Origin: Bacteroidota bacterium
Lineage (GTDB): Bacteria > Bacteroidota > Bacteroidia > Bacteroidales > VadinHA17
NCBI GenBank assembly: GCA_029547705.1
Contig: JAKPOU010000041.1
Location: 1 to 64,000, forward strand
Reading direction: 5' to 3'
DNA length: 64,000 nucleotides
How positions within the stretch are numbered: the stretch's first letter is position 1; each line of letters starts with the position of its first letter. Of the stretch, positions 1-8,943 are shown piece after piece. The notes below the pieces were generated by a model. That model searched no databases. It was not told where the DNA came from and saw only the letters and a list, made by a program, of their open reading frames with translations. The translations under genes were made by a program, and so were the position numbers.

Positions 1-56
1 TAACAATTTTGGCCGGATTATTAACAGGAGCATGGCTGTTTTTTGCCGGGTACTGA
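1..56 (+). CDS. C-terminal end of a membrane protein (partial)
   Basis: Reading from base 3, 17 codons run to a TGA at 54-56. The peptide (TILAGLLTGAWLFFAGY) is almost wholly hydrophobic, as in the last membrane segment of a transporter or other integral membrane protein. The rest lies outside the window, so the family cannot be named. It converges on the amidohydrolase gene. A chance reading frame is possible because only 18 codons are visible. Confidence 0.4.
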   Translation, partial: TILAGLLTGAWLFFAGY

Positions 57-174
57 ATTTTGTTGGATAAATCCCTTTACTCAACAAAAAATTTTCCCGA
101 TTTTACACAAAACAGGGACTTTATGGACAGACACTAATTAATCTATCTTACTGCCGGACTGTTCCGTGAATCAT

Positions 175-1320
175 TCAGGATACGTTGAACCTGCCCAGAT
201 CATAGAACCTGTAAGCATTATCCCAGTACAGTTCTCTCAGTGTTTTTTCGTCCAGCCTGATACCGTCAATTTTCCAGTTGCCCTGAATTGGTGTGGGATG
301 GTCGAACTGCCTGTCATCAGTCTGGAAATAGCGCCAGTGGATTTCATAGAATTTCCTGTGTTCCTCTGTGCTGAAGTTCTCGCAGGGTCCGGCTCCCTGG
401 ACATCACAATCCGGCCAGAATGCAAGGTCAGTCCCGAACATGATGCGGTCATGGTATTTTGTAAAAAAGTCATGTCCGTCCGCGGCAGGATGCCTCCCCA
501 GTTCGCCGATCCGGGCTGCCGTGTCAATCGAAAGGTTTGGCAGTTCATCCAGCCAGGATCCGACTGCTTTAATATTTTCCGAATATCCGGCAACATGAAC
601 TCCTACAAAGCGGACACCGGAGAATTTCCTGTACACATTTTTCACCTGTTCAAACAGGGTCTCAAGGGGAGGATATTTCGACCGGTCTGCAAAGGACCAT
701 TCAGGATGCAGTTTCAGTTCATCCCATCTTTCATTTCCCGGTTCCCATGGCTGGAAAAATGCTACAGGGTCGCCTACATGAAAGGCTACACTGATACCAA
801 GTTTTTCGGCACGTTCCCAGATGGGGAAGAGACGCGGATCATCAATTGCTATCAGTCTGCCTTCAGTATCTCTTGCATTCAGTCCCAGATCCTTGAGATT
901 CTTGAGTGCAATGGCTCCGGCATTAACCGCCTTCTCAAGCATATCAGGCGCCTTGCTGAAGAAATCGGGATCCGTTTCTGCAAGAGTCCAGTCGTATGTA
1001 TAGTGAACCCCGAGACGGTTCCTGTAAGGTCTGATGGCCTCAATGAGCTCATAAAATGCCTTATCCCCGACATAAAGGTTGTCGTCAGTCCCTGAAATTG
1101 ATGCTATCAGCAGGGCATAACGGATATTGTTGTCATCCATTATTTCCAGGGTTCTGCCTATCCTGCCGGGTGTTGCATGAATGTGTGCATCAATTACCTT
1201 TACCCCGACAGGACCGATGCCCCTGCCGGATGTGCCTGTTCCGCAGCCTGTCATTCCTGACAGGGATAAGCCAGCTGCTCCCATACCTGAAATCTTTAAA
1301 AATTCTCTTCTGTTTATCAT
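175..1320 (-). CDS. Exported TIM-barrel amidohydrolase, amidohydrolase_2 type
   Basis: A metal-dependent hydrolase of about 381 residues. From the ATG at 1320 the protein opens with a twin-arginine motif (NRREFLKI) and a hydrophobic stretch ending in a lipobox-like MTGC, so it is probably a Tat-exported lipoprotein. The metal motif DAHIH follows at residues 44-48. Later strands carry FHVGDP, VGVHVAG and MFGTDLAFWPD, the expected His and Asp ligands of an amidohydrolase barrel. An in-frame start 48 bases upstream would put 16 basic residues before the signal, so I prefer 1320. The substrate is unknown; relatives hydrolyse or decarboxylate small carboxylates and lactones. It lies downstream of the sugar-enzyme run but is separated from it by a terminator. 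Confidence 0.8.
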   Translation of the reverse strand: MINRREFLKISGMGAAGLSLSGMTGCGTGTSGRGIGPVGVKVIDAHIHATPGRIGRTLEIMDDNNIRYALLIASISGTDDNLYVGDKAFYELIEAIRPYRNRLGVHYTYDWTLAETDPDFFSKAPDMLEKAVNAGAIALKNLKDLGLNARDTEGRLIAIDDPRLFPIWERAEKLGISVAFHVGDPVAFFQPWEPGNERWDELKLHPEWSFADRSKYPPLETLFEQVKNVYRKFSGVRFVGVHVAGYSENIKAVGSWLDELPNLSIDTAARIGELGRHPAADGHDFFTKYHDRIMFGTDLAFWPDCDVQGAGPCENFSTEEHRKFYEIHWRYFQTDDRQFDHPTPIQGNWKIDGIRLDEKTLRELYWDNAYRFYDLGRFNVS

Positions 1321-1635
1321 CTTATTTGTTTTTCTGGACTTTTTCCGGTAACGATACAGAATTACCACCTATACGGATATAAAATTAATATAAATCCTGA
1401 GATCAGCTTTGTTTTGCCCTGTTTAAGTTTCATTAAGGGGAGACAGGGATATGCGGGGAAGAGGACCGTATCGGCGGCGGTAAACAATTCAATAATGGTT
1501 TGGGTTTTAAAAAATCATGGCCGGCATCAGAGCCAGCCATGATTTGTTATCATTTCCGGAATTCCGTTTATTATTGATAGTTAGGATTTTGTTCTATCTG
1601 GGGAGCTCTGTTTATTTCAACCCTGCTGATAGGGT
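1321..1635. other. Intergenic region with SusD relic and terminator
   Basis: This 315-base stretch holds the 3' relic of a SusD-type gene (1571-1641) and a strong minus-strand terminator (1512-1545), both listed separately. The part from 1321 to about 1500 should contain the promoter of the amidohydrolase, but I see no convincing box there. Confidence 0.6.
1512..1545 (-). terminator. Rho-independent terminator
   Basis: A 10-bp perfect stem (1512-1521 with 1536-1545, AAATCATGGC against GCCATGATTT) encloses a GC-rich loop. On the minus strand it is followed by a T run, from the A run at 1509-1514. It ends transcription of the minus-strand run finishing at 1636 and originally of the lost SusD gene. 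Confidence 0.8.
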
Positions 1636-1641
1636 TTATTT
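1571..1641 (-). pseudogene. 3' remnant of a SusD/RagB-family gene
   Basis: On the minus strand an open frame ending in TAA at 1571-1573 reads INPISRVEINRAPQIEQNPN and then YQ. This matches the C-terminal signature of SusD-type glycan-binding lipoproteins: hydrophobic-x-P-I-x-x-x-E-I, then P-x-(I/L)-x-Q-N-P-x-Y. The frame runs into the 3' end of the nitrilase-GH20 gene in a different reading frame, and no further SusD sequence is visible upstream. The simplest reading is that a deletion removed nearly all of a susD gene and left only its tail and terminator. The match is short, so chance is not wholly excluded. Confidence 0.65.
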
Positions 1642-4600
1642 TGTGCCGTGTTCCCTGAAGAATTCCGTGTAATTTTTTAGTTTTTCAAGATAACCCTCAA
1701 TGTCGAGCAATTGCTCATCCCATATCAGGAAGCTCATGTCGGGTCTGCGGAATGCGAAATGTCTGGCCCTGTCCTGCTGCCAGAAAAATTCCTTGCCGGC
1801 TGTGCTGTATCCCTTGGGAAATCTTGTTGTTTCATATGTTTTTACAAGATCATTAAAAACAGTTTCCCTTCTTTCCAGTAAGTTTTCCAGTATTTGCTGG
1901 GCTTTCAGGAGATTGTCAATTGAAACACCGGTATTTACAAAGCGGTTTACATGTGCTGTGCGAATGGTGTTTTCAAGGTCTGAAAGGTCAAGAAATGTCA
2001 GACTGGTATGTTTCACGAGTTCTGCTGTGGTCCGGAAAATCTCAAAATCATATTTATGATCAGCACCGGATTCAATGTTTTTTCTTATTATTTCCAGTGC
2101 CCTGTTCATTTTTTCAAGTATCTCCGCGGATTCGCCAACCTTTTCCCTGTATTCCGTATTCCAGAATGGGTCATATTCCAGTGCATCACCCCTGGGCAGG
2201 TCCGGAAGGCGGGTTTTTCCGATTTCCCCGTAGTGCCAGACATTCCTTTCCATTGTTCTGGCGAAGTAATGTACTGCTTCGTTCAGAAGCCTGAACAGTT
2301 CCTCCATGTCGCTTGCCTCTGTTCCGTAATAATTACGGAAATAGGATTCCGTGAATTCCCTGAGCGATGGTTTGTTTCCGTTCCATGAACGTGCGGCAGC
2401 ATTGATGAAATGCATCATCCACATCTGATTGTGCAGACCGTCATCATCCCAGGAAGTGCATATCATTCCGCCGAATACTCCGGATGTTGCTGCATGCGAG
2501 AGAAATCCGAATGATTTCTCCAGACTGCCGGTTCTTAATCCTTCCTTTTCACCCTTTTCAAAGAAATAGGGAACCATCATTGGTACAACTTCAGGATTCG
2601 GGTCATATGCATAGGTTTCAAATCCCCTGGATCGTGCTTCCCTGACATATTTCAGATCAGGAGTTTCATAGTCATAGCTTTCCGTCAGAATAAGCCCTTT
2701 GAGGGGTTCGATTCCCTTTGCCGGGGATCTTCCCCTGGTCCAGCCCATTGGGGATTCCCAGGCCATTACTTTCCTGCCTTTTGATTGGAGGAATTGTCCG
2801 CTTTTCTTGATAAAAAAATGGTATAAGCCGCTTTTTCCGATTTCTTCGGATTTTGCCCTGCATTGTTCACAGCTTCCTAGTTCGTATGTCTCATCGGATC
2901 CGATATGAATATATTCTGATCCCGGTGTGGCTTCTATCGCATCTTTCCAGAGATCGAAGAGAAGATCGTAGCTCCCTTCCTTCAGGGGGCAGAATTCCCA
3001 GTTTGAAGCTTCTATCTCCCTGAGATGCCTGTGCTGAGGCCATTTGAGTATATAGCTCACATGTCCCAGACCCTGAACAAGCGGTATGATCTGAACGTGA
3101 TATTTCCTGGCGTAGCGTGTAAACTCCTGCATTTCCTCCATGGTAAAGGCACCCGGTGCACCAATTTCGGGATGGCTGGGATAGGCAAACTTATCTTCCC
3201 ATTCCCATACCAGCATGTTTATTTTATAGTATGCCACTTCCCTTATAAAATCCTTCACATATGAGGCCTTATCCTGGTGATGCTTGGTATCGTAGTGTAC
3301 GGCCCGGTTTTTAATGTCGGGCCAGTCGGTAATTATCATTCCCGGCACCTTCCGGACTGATCCTTCCTTTCTTATCAGCTGCAGCAATGTCTGGGTGCCG
3401 TAAAAGAGTCCGTCATCCGACCGGGCTTTTATCTCGATCCTGTTTGCAGATACTGTTATCTGGTATCCCTGGGCCGGCAGGGAGCGGGGAACACGGTGCC
3501 GGGTAAGGACAACAGCCGGACGGCTGCCGTCATTTCCGATACGGGCACTGATGCTGAATTTTTTATTTAAATCATGAATCAGCTCTTCCGCCGTGAATCT
3601 GTCTGATTTCCCCGCATTCCTGTCAAGAACAAGCATTAATCCCTCGTTTATAATGAAATCTTCTCCTTCAATTGTGACTTCCCTGGGATAGGGTATCACA
3701 TCCAGTCCCAGTTGTTTCAGCTCACTGATATCCGACAGGCTTCCCGGTTCTGTGTCTGCAGCACTTCCTGAACCGGGACCGTAATCTACTTTTCTTACTG
3801 CTTCCAGCTGCCTCCGGCGGTCACCCGTCGTAAGCCGGATATCCCTGTATCTGTCCAGTACCGGCGGATTCGCCTCAGTTATCATTTTATACAGTTCCGG
3901 ACGGCGCGACTTGAAGTGGATCGCTTTTGTATTGTCCGTTCCGTTTATTGTTTTCCACCATTCACTTCCGCTGATTCTTTCCTTTCCGAAGTCGATTTCG
4001 GTCATGATAATTCTGTCTTTCTCTCCGTATGCCTCAGCAATCACGTTTCCATGGAAATCTATGATGCCTGTTCCTTCCGTTCCCAGTATCACAGGTGCAA
4101 TATATACCGAATTATCCCTTGCCCTCGTGATATAGGTTGAAGCAGTTTCGAGTCCGTGTCCTGGTTTATTGTCCAGTGCCATTGTCGGATTGAAAATGAT
4201 ATCGGCACCCTTCAGGGCATATATTGTTGCTATCTCGGGATAAAACATTTCCCAGCATGTTGCTATTGCAATGGCAGCAAAGTCGGTCTGAAACACTTCG
4301 AATTCATTTCCGGTGTCAACCAGCCAGGTTTCCATGACAGGCAGGACGGTTTTCCTGTGCTTTCCGATAATGTTTCCCTGCCGGTCAAAAAGGAGGGCCG
4401 TGTTGTATATTCTCCCGTCTTCCTCTTCATAGAGGGGGGCAATGATGTACATTCTGTACTTCCTGGCTATGTCTGCAAGCCTGTCGGTGAAAGGACCCGG
4501 TATTTTCAGGGCCATGGAGCTGAACAGGATTTTTCCCGTTTCCGGATCTGTTTTGTCAATGTAGAGCCCGTATGAACCAATGTTCTGAATATCTTCCGGT

Positions 4601-4836
4601 CCGCATACAAGATCTGCATTCATCCGGCCGGCTTTTTCATACATTCCCAGTATGTTTTCAAAGTTCTCAATCATAAGGGGGCGGACTCTGCCGGGTTCGT
4701 AGTCTGCCATAAAAGGATCCTGATTTGTTCTGGCGCTGGTCTGGACAAGCGCAATCTTTGCCACTGTCTTTTCCTGGGAGTATCCTGCCTGGCACAGGAG
4801 GCCCAGGATTATCATGAAAGCTGCTGATGTTTTCAT
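1636..4836 (-). CDS. Exported nitrilase-GH20 hexosaminidase fusion protein
   Basis: A 1066-residue two-domain enzyme with a Sec signal peptide (residues 1-20). Residues 24 to about 330 form a carbon-nitrogen hydrolase with the nitrilase triad in place: E81 in GPED, K162 in HRKT and C194 in TCWE. A Gly/Ser-rich linker near 353-366 leads to a GH20 N-terminal domain (about 375-505). The GH20 catalytic barrel follows, with the Asp-Glu pair D648-E649 in HIGSDET. A C-terminal helical region fills about 860-1066. GH20 enzymes release beta-linked N-acetylhexosamines by substrate assistance; nitrilases hydrolyse amides or nitriles. The fusion suggests one polypeptide that cleaves an amino sugar and an amide-type bond of the same compound, which is inference. 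It ends the minus-strand run of region 1. Its stop overlaps the SusD remnant. Confidence 0.85.
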   Translation of the reverse strand: MKTSAAFMIILGLLCQAGYSQEKTVAKIALVQTSARTNQDPFMADYEPGRVRPLMIENFENILGMYEKAGRMNADLVCGPEDIQNIGSYGLYIDKTDPETGKILFSSMALKIPGPFTDRLADIARKYRMYIIAPLYEEEDGRIYNTALLFDRQGNIIGKHRKTVLPVMETWLVDTGNEFEVFQTDFAAIAIATCWEMFYPEIATIYALKGADIIFNPTMALDNKPGHGLETASTYITRARDNSVYIAPVILGTEGTGIIDFHGNVIAEAYGEKDRIIMTEIDFGKERISGSEWWKTINGTDNTKAIHFKSRRPELYKMITEANPPVLDRYRDIRLTTGDRRRQLEAVRKVDYGPGSGSAADTEPGSLSDISELKQLGLDVIPYPREVTIEGEDFIINEGLMLVLDRNAGKSDRFTAEELIHDLNKKFSISARIGNDGSRPAVVLTRHRVPRSLPAQGYQITVSANRIEIKARSDDGLFYGTQTLLQLIRKEGSVRKVPGMIITDWPDIKNRAVHYDTKHHQDKASYVKDFIREVAYYKINMLVWEWEDKFAYPSHPEIGAPGAFTMEEMQEFTRYARKYHVQIIPLVQGLGHVSYILKWPQHRHLREIEASNWEFCPLKEGSYDLLFDLWKDAIEATPGSEYIHIGSDETYELGSCEQCRAKSEEIGKSGLYHFFIKKSGQFLQSKGRKVMAWESPMGWTRGRSPAKGIEPLKGLILTESYDYETPDLKYVREARSRGFETYAYDPNPEVVPMMVPYFFEKGEKEGLRTGSLEKSFGFLSHAATSGVFGGMICTSWDDDGLHNQMWMMHFINAAARSWNGNKPSLREFTESYFRNYYGTEASDMEELFRLLNEAVHYFARTMERNVWHYGEIGKTRLPDLPRGDALEYDPFWNTEYREKVGESAEILEKMNRALEIIRKNIESGADHKYDFEIFRTTAELVKHTSLTFLDLSDLENTIRTAHVNRFVNTGVSIDNLLKAQQILENLLERRETVFNDLVKTYETTRFPKGYSTAGKEFFWQQDRARHFAFRRPDMSFLIWDEQLLDIEGYLEKLKNYTEFFREHGTK

Positions 4837-4993
4837 TCCTGGATTTTTTTGATACAGCTGTTGTTTGTTACTGTCCTGAAACAGACTGCCACAAATTATG
4901 CATTTAATCAGAACTTATGGTAATTGTAAAGGAATTAAATGACAAATGCTTTAAAAAAACCGGTTTCACTAATGTCCGCTTTCCGGGGAAAGC

Positions 4994-7231
4994 TTATCTG
5001 ACAGTCAGATCTATTGTCCTGTTACGGTCCAGAACTGTTTCTGTTTTCCTTTTTCCGGCCTTTATGAGGTAGGGTGAAAAATCTGTTTTAACAGGGCCAT
5101 TGACGGTATATTCTGGAAGCTCCAGCATGAGGATTCCGTTCTTATCGCTTTTCCGGCGTGATACCTCCCTGCCCTGTCTGTCAGCAACCACCACTTCGTA
5201 ATCCGTAAGAGGCCTGCCGTTCCTGTCTTTCAGGTTTATTTGCAATTTCCAGTAAACCGCATAGGAATGGGGCTGGCCGGTTGCATCAACACTGAAGCTG
5301 TTTCCGCTGAATTGATTGGAGCGGAACTCTGTTCCTTCAGCGATACAGCCAGAGTCTTCGGCAGATCCCATTCTGACGGCCGGGAAAGCGGCTGCCGGAG
5401 TGTTTTCTGCTTTTTGAAAAATATTCCCTGTGAACACGGTGTTTTCAGCTCCCCCATAGGAACATGCAACCCATACCGGGGTAACGTTGGAAATAATCCG
5501 GTTGCTGTATATGCTGCCACCGTTTGAATTGCCGATATAAAATGCGAAAGCCTCCGCATCTGTTTCCGGATCTTCCTGGTGGACAATGATTTCATTGCCG
5601 AAGATTTCATTATCCCCTCCGCTGGCGCTGTAAAAGACTGCATTTGCCACCGGAACAAACCCGGGGTGGTTTCTGAATTTTCTTCCCCTGATAAAAAATT
5701 TATTGTTATAGACACGGTTGGCATAACACCCTCGCGGGGATCCTTTTTCGGCACCATAGTCTGCAAGGCGGATGGCATTTGTGCTGAGATGTGTGTTATA
5801 TTCACAGCTGGGAGGTGCTGCGCTTATATGGAATATATTATTGAATATTTCTATTCCCCTGTGAACGTATACTTCAATGCCGGATCCGATTTCCGGTTCG
5901 AAGGTATTTTCAAATATAAGGGAACTGTCGCCCATTGCCATTATGCTGTAATGATTGGTGACGGTCTGGCGGTTTATGAAATGGTTATGGTGTACAGCCG
6001 AAAAATCTCCTTTAAAGGACAGACAGCCCTGTCCTCCGAGGAATTTGCAGTAAGAAACCTGCGAGGGCTGTTTCCCGGTCAGGTCAACTGCATAGAATGA
6101 TGATCCGTGACGGTTGATGATGAAGGGGTTGTCGATTTCAAAGCTGCAGTCCGAAATCACCGCCTGGCCCAAGTCAGCTGCAACGGTATTTATTCCCGAG
6201 GAAACGATTCTGACATTGTCGAGTATGATCTTCACATTTTCCGCGGTTGACTGGATTCCCCATGACAGAATGCCTGTTGCCGCATTCCGTATGGTACCGT
6301 TTCTGATCGTTACAGTGCCTTTCCCTTCCACGGAAGGTATTCTGTCACGCGGCCTGCCTGATGCAAAATCAGCAGTATAATCATAGAATGCAATGTGATC
6401 TCCCCGGTACAGATGATCATTGTGTCCCAGGGGATGTGTTCTGCCCACAATGCCTATACCGGCATCCATTGCAGGGCGTATATCGATCTCATCAACCAGG
6501 CAGTCTGTTTCGGCCCTTACCCGGATGCGGTATCTTCCCGCCGGAAGATTGTTCAGATGGGCAAGGACGAATCCTCCCCCAAGCCGGGGAGACCGGCTGA
6601 TGACCGGACAGCTCACCATGGCGGAATCAGAATATTCAGTGAGACATTCAATCCCGTTTCCCTGTTCATCTTCCACAAATATGCTTACTTTCATATCCCT
6701 GCTCAGATCACCCCCCATGTCGCTGTAGTAATTTCCTGTCACGCCACACATGGCATAGTATGATCTTTTTTCCACGGGCAGATAAACATATCCGGAAACT
6801 ATTTCATCTCCTTTCCTGAGTCTCAGTATCCTGTTTCCGATAAAAGCATGGACCTCCTCAGTGTTTTCAAGCTTTGCACCCGGAGCCCTGCTGAGGTCCC
6901 ATCCCTCGAGGCCTTCTTCAAAGCCGTAGTTGGGAACGTGCCCGTAACCTGCATCCGCAAAGGAGATAGTATAGCCATTGAGGTCAAGGGTAACGTCCCT
7001 GCCAAGGAAAACCGCACTTTGTGGTGAAGATATGTCACTGACCAGGACATATGTTTTTCCTGCGGTATCAAAGCAGCCGGGTCCGCTTACCGGAATTTCC
7101 CCTTTCTTAACCGGCCGGTGCTGCTTCTGTACAAACTGGCTGTAAGCATCTGTTTCCGGAACGGCCGTGAGAAGGAATGCCGCAAGGAGAATCGGTCCTG
7201 AACTCCGTTTCAGCAGATAATCAATTTTCAT
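4994..7231 (-). CDS. Exported right-handed parallel beta-helix protein
   Basis: A 745-residue protein with a signal peptide (hydrophobic residues about 12-25, cleavage likely near AYSQ). Residues about 45-100 set up a helix cap (VFLGRDVTLDLNGYTI). Many short strands with N, G, I and V ladders follow (GTVTIRNGTIRN, NVRIVSSGI, YANRVYNNKFF), typical of pectate-lyase-like beta-helices. A domain interrupting the early helix (about 100-260) looks like a carbohydrate-binding jelly roll. The last 80 residues (DRNGRPLTDYEVVV...) resemble a beta-sandwich. Parallel beta-helix proteins of this kind are polysaccharide lyases, hydrolases or epimerases, but I cannot assign a catalytic family. It lies 157 bases upstream of the nitrilase-GH20 gene on the same strand. 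Confidence 0.7.
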   Translation of the reverse strand: MKIDYLLKRSSGPILLAAFLLTAVPETDAYSQFVQKQHRPVKKGEIPVSGPGCFDTAGKTYVLVSDISSPQSAVFLGRDVTLDLNGYTISFADAGYGHVPNYGFEEGLEGWDLSRAPGAKLENTEEVHAFIGNRILRLRKGDEIVSGYVYLPVEKRSYYAMCGVTGNYYSDMGGDLSRDMKVSIFVEDEQGNGIECLTEYSDSAMVSCPVISRSPRLGGGFVLAHLNNLPAGRYRIRVRAETDCLVDEIDIRPAMDAGIGIVGRTHPLGHNDHLYRGDHIAFYDYTADFASGRPRDRIPSVEGKGTVTIRNGTIRNAATGILSWGIQSTAENVKIILDNVRIVSSGINTVAADLGQAVISDCSFEIDNPFIINRHGSSFYAVDLTGKQPSQVSYCKFLGGQGCLSFKGDFSAVHHNHFINRQTVTNHYSIMAMGDSSLIFENTFEPEIGSGIEVYVHRGIEIFNNIFHISAAPPSCEYNTHLSTNAIRLADYGAEKGSPRGCYANRVYNNKFFIRGRKFRNHPGFVPVANAVFYSASGGDNEIFGNEIIVHQEDPETDAEAFAFYIGNSNGGSIYSNRIISNVTPVWVACSYGGAENTVFTGNIFQKAENTPAAAFPAVRMGSAEDSGCIAEGTEFRSNQFSGNSFSVDATGQPHSYAVYWKLQINLKDRNGRPLTDYEVVVADRQGREVSRRKSDKNGILMLELPEYTVNGPVKTDFSPYLIKAGKRKTETVLDRNRTIDLTVR

Positions 7232-7294
7232 AAATGGTGTATAATTTTTAATGCACCCGGATCCGCAAAGGCTTTTTCCCCGTAAATCAGGCTG

Positions 7295-8908
7295 CTATTC
7301 AAATGAAAACCGGAAGGATTCATTCTTTTTCTTCCCGGTTTTAAAAATTTTTGCCTCAGTGATATATATGTTTGTGCCTTCAGATTCACTGCGCTTTTCA
7401 TCCCTTACCACCAGTTTCATCGTATGTTCTCCGGGCTGAAGGTTCAGAACATGCCAGATACACTCCGTATGCTGCTGGTTTGCATAATGATAGTAGGTAT
7501 CAACTGTCCGGTGGAGATTGCCGTCAACATATACATCTGCCCTGCCGCCATCCCTGAACCAGTTTCCGTAAAGGGCAATTCCCGTTCCGTTAAAAGTGAG
7601 TTCAAGTTCATTACCCTTCCTGCCGGAATATCTGGACTGCCTGATTCTGGTTCCGTCTCCGCCTCTGATTTCCCTGGTTTCCCATTTGCCCCTGGCTGAC
7701 CATGACTTTTCGTCAAACACTGAAATGCTCCTGTCGAAAACAAGATCGGGAAAAGCGATCTCCAGGGGAGGTTCCGTTGGTTCCTGTAGTTTTATCCTGA
7801 TTTTGTTTTTCCCTGTTCTGCCTCCGTTTTCGCTGATAAGGCCGAGTGCATACCTGTATGTTGCCTCAACAGCGGAATTGAAGGAATAGCCGGTGTGAAT
7901 GAAAGTTGAATCCCCGACAGCTTTAACACCTTCCTTTATACCTTCGGGCAGGGAGCTGAATCCCTTCATAACACCCAGTACCGCAAGGGCATTGGAAGGA
8001 TTACAGTCTGAGTCCTGTCCGCAGCGGGTTGTTATTTCGAGGGTTTCCATGGGGTCGCCATTTCCGTAAAGCAGGCCCATGGCTATGTAGGCACCATTGA
8101 GTTTGGCATCTATGTTGAACGGGCTGCCGGCACCACATATGTCCACATCCCCCCACTTGTCCTCAAGTTCCCTCCATGCTGCCCTCCAGTCATCGGGATA
8201 GTGTCCGTGAAGTTTTATCACATCCTTTATAATCCTGTAATAATCACTGCCTGACGGAATTGACAAAAGGGCTTTTTCTATTATTTCACTTATTTCATTT
8301 TCAAAAAAAGCTTCCGTATATAGAGCGGCAACGAAAACACCTCCGTATATCCCGTCTCCGTAATTCATTATCCGGCCGATCTTATCAGCGATCTCTAGTG
8401 CTTTGCGGGGCATTCCGGGGCACATGAAACCGATATAATCCGCTTCAATCTGAAAGTCAATATCGTCTGCATGAATATTGTATTCCGGACTTCCTGAAAG
8501 AGGGGCGAAAATGCTGTCGTGGAAATTCTTCCTGGCCTGCATATTGGCATGCCAGAGGGGATATCCCGCCGTGGCCAGCATTTCCTGGAACTTTTTTGCC
8601 GGGCCGTCAATTCCGTATTTATCCATGGCCATGAGGAAGGTAAGCTGTACATAAATGTCATCCTGCCAGAGGCTGCCCCGGATGTCAGAAGGGTCCCAGT
8701 TTATCTCTTCCTCATAAGTCCTGCCCTGGGCCTTGAATTCTGTCGGGGCGCCGTAGCTTACGCCTGCCATTTTCCCGGCCCAGCCGCCGGCGATTTTGTC
8801 TTTCAGGACATCTGGCCTGATATTGCGGTATTCACCGGATGTGCCGGTGCAGGAGGCAGCCAGGAGGTAAACTGCCATAACTGTGAGAACGGAGAATGAT
8901 TTTTTCAT
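7295..8908 (-). CDS. ADP-ribosylglycohydrolase-family lipoprotein with C-terminal beta domain
   Basis: About 537 residues from the ATG at 8908. A lipoprotein signal ends at Cys20 (LLAASC), so the protein acts outside the cytoplasm. The family core is visible: GGWAGKMAGVSYG near residue 40, the metal motif WQDDIYVQLT, HADDIDFQIEAD, and RCGQDSDCNPSN near residue 300. These supply the acidic metal ligands used to cleave an N- or O-glycosidic bond to ribose. The last 150 residues (GTGIALYGNWFRDGGRADVYVDG) look like a beta-sandwich of the kind that binds sugar. It lies 35 bases downstream of a ribokinase gene, which suggests release and uptake of ribose from nucleoside-like compounds rather than protein de-ADP-ribosylation. 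An upstream ATG at 8935 would add nine residues before the signal. Confidence 0.8.
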   Translation of the reverse strand: MKKSFSVLTVMAVYLLAASCTGTSGEYRNIRPDVLKDKIAGGWAGKMAGVSYGAPTEFKAQGRTYEEEINWDPSDIRGSLWQDDIYVQLTFLMAMDKYGIDGPAKKFQEMLATAGYPLWHANMQARKNFHDSIFAPLSGSPEYNIHADDIDFQIEADYIGFMCPGMPRKALEIADKIGRIMNYGDGIYGGVFVAALYTEAFFENEISEIIEKALLSIPSGSDYYRIIKDVIKLHGHYPDDWRAAWRELEDKWGDVDICGAGSPFNIDAKLNGAYIAMGLLYGNGDPMETLEITTRCGQDSDCNPSNALAVLGVMKGFSSLPEGIKEGVKAVGDSTFIHTGYSFNSAVEATYRYALGLISENGGRTGKNKIRIKLQEPTEPPLEIAFPDLVFDRSISVFDEKSWSARGKWETREIRGGDGTRIRQSRYSGRKGNELELTFNGTGIALYGNWFRDGGRADVYVDGNLHRTVDTYYHYANQQHTECIWHVLNLQPGEHTMKLVVRDEKRSESEGTNIYITEAKIFKTGKKKNESFRFSFE

Positions 8909-8943
8909 TGGTGAGAGTTTTATTTTGTTTTTCACTTCAGCGT

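Noticed and set aside
166..1095. A 309-codon open frame on the plus strand opposite the amidohydrolase gene
   Set aside because: It lies entirely antisense to a well-matched gene, has no recognisable domain, and its composition is that of a reverse complement of coding sequence.
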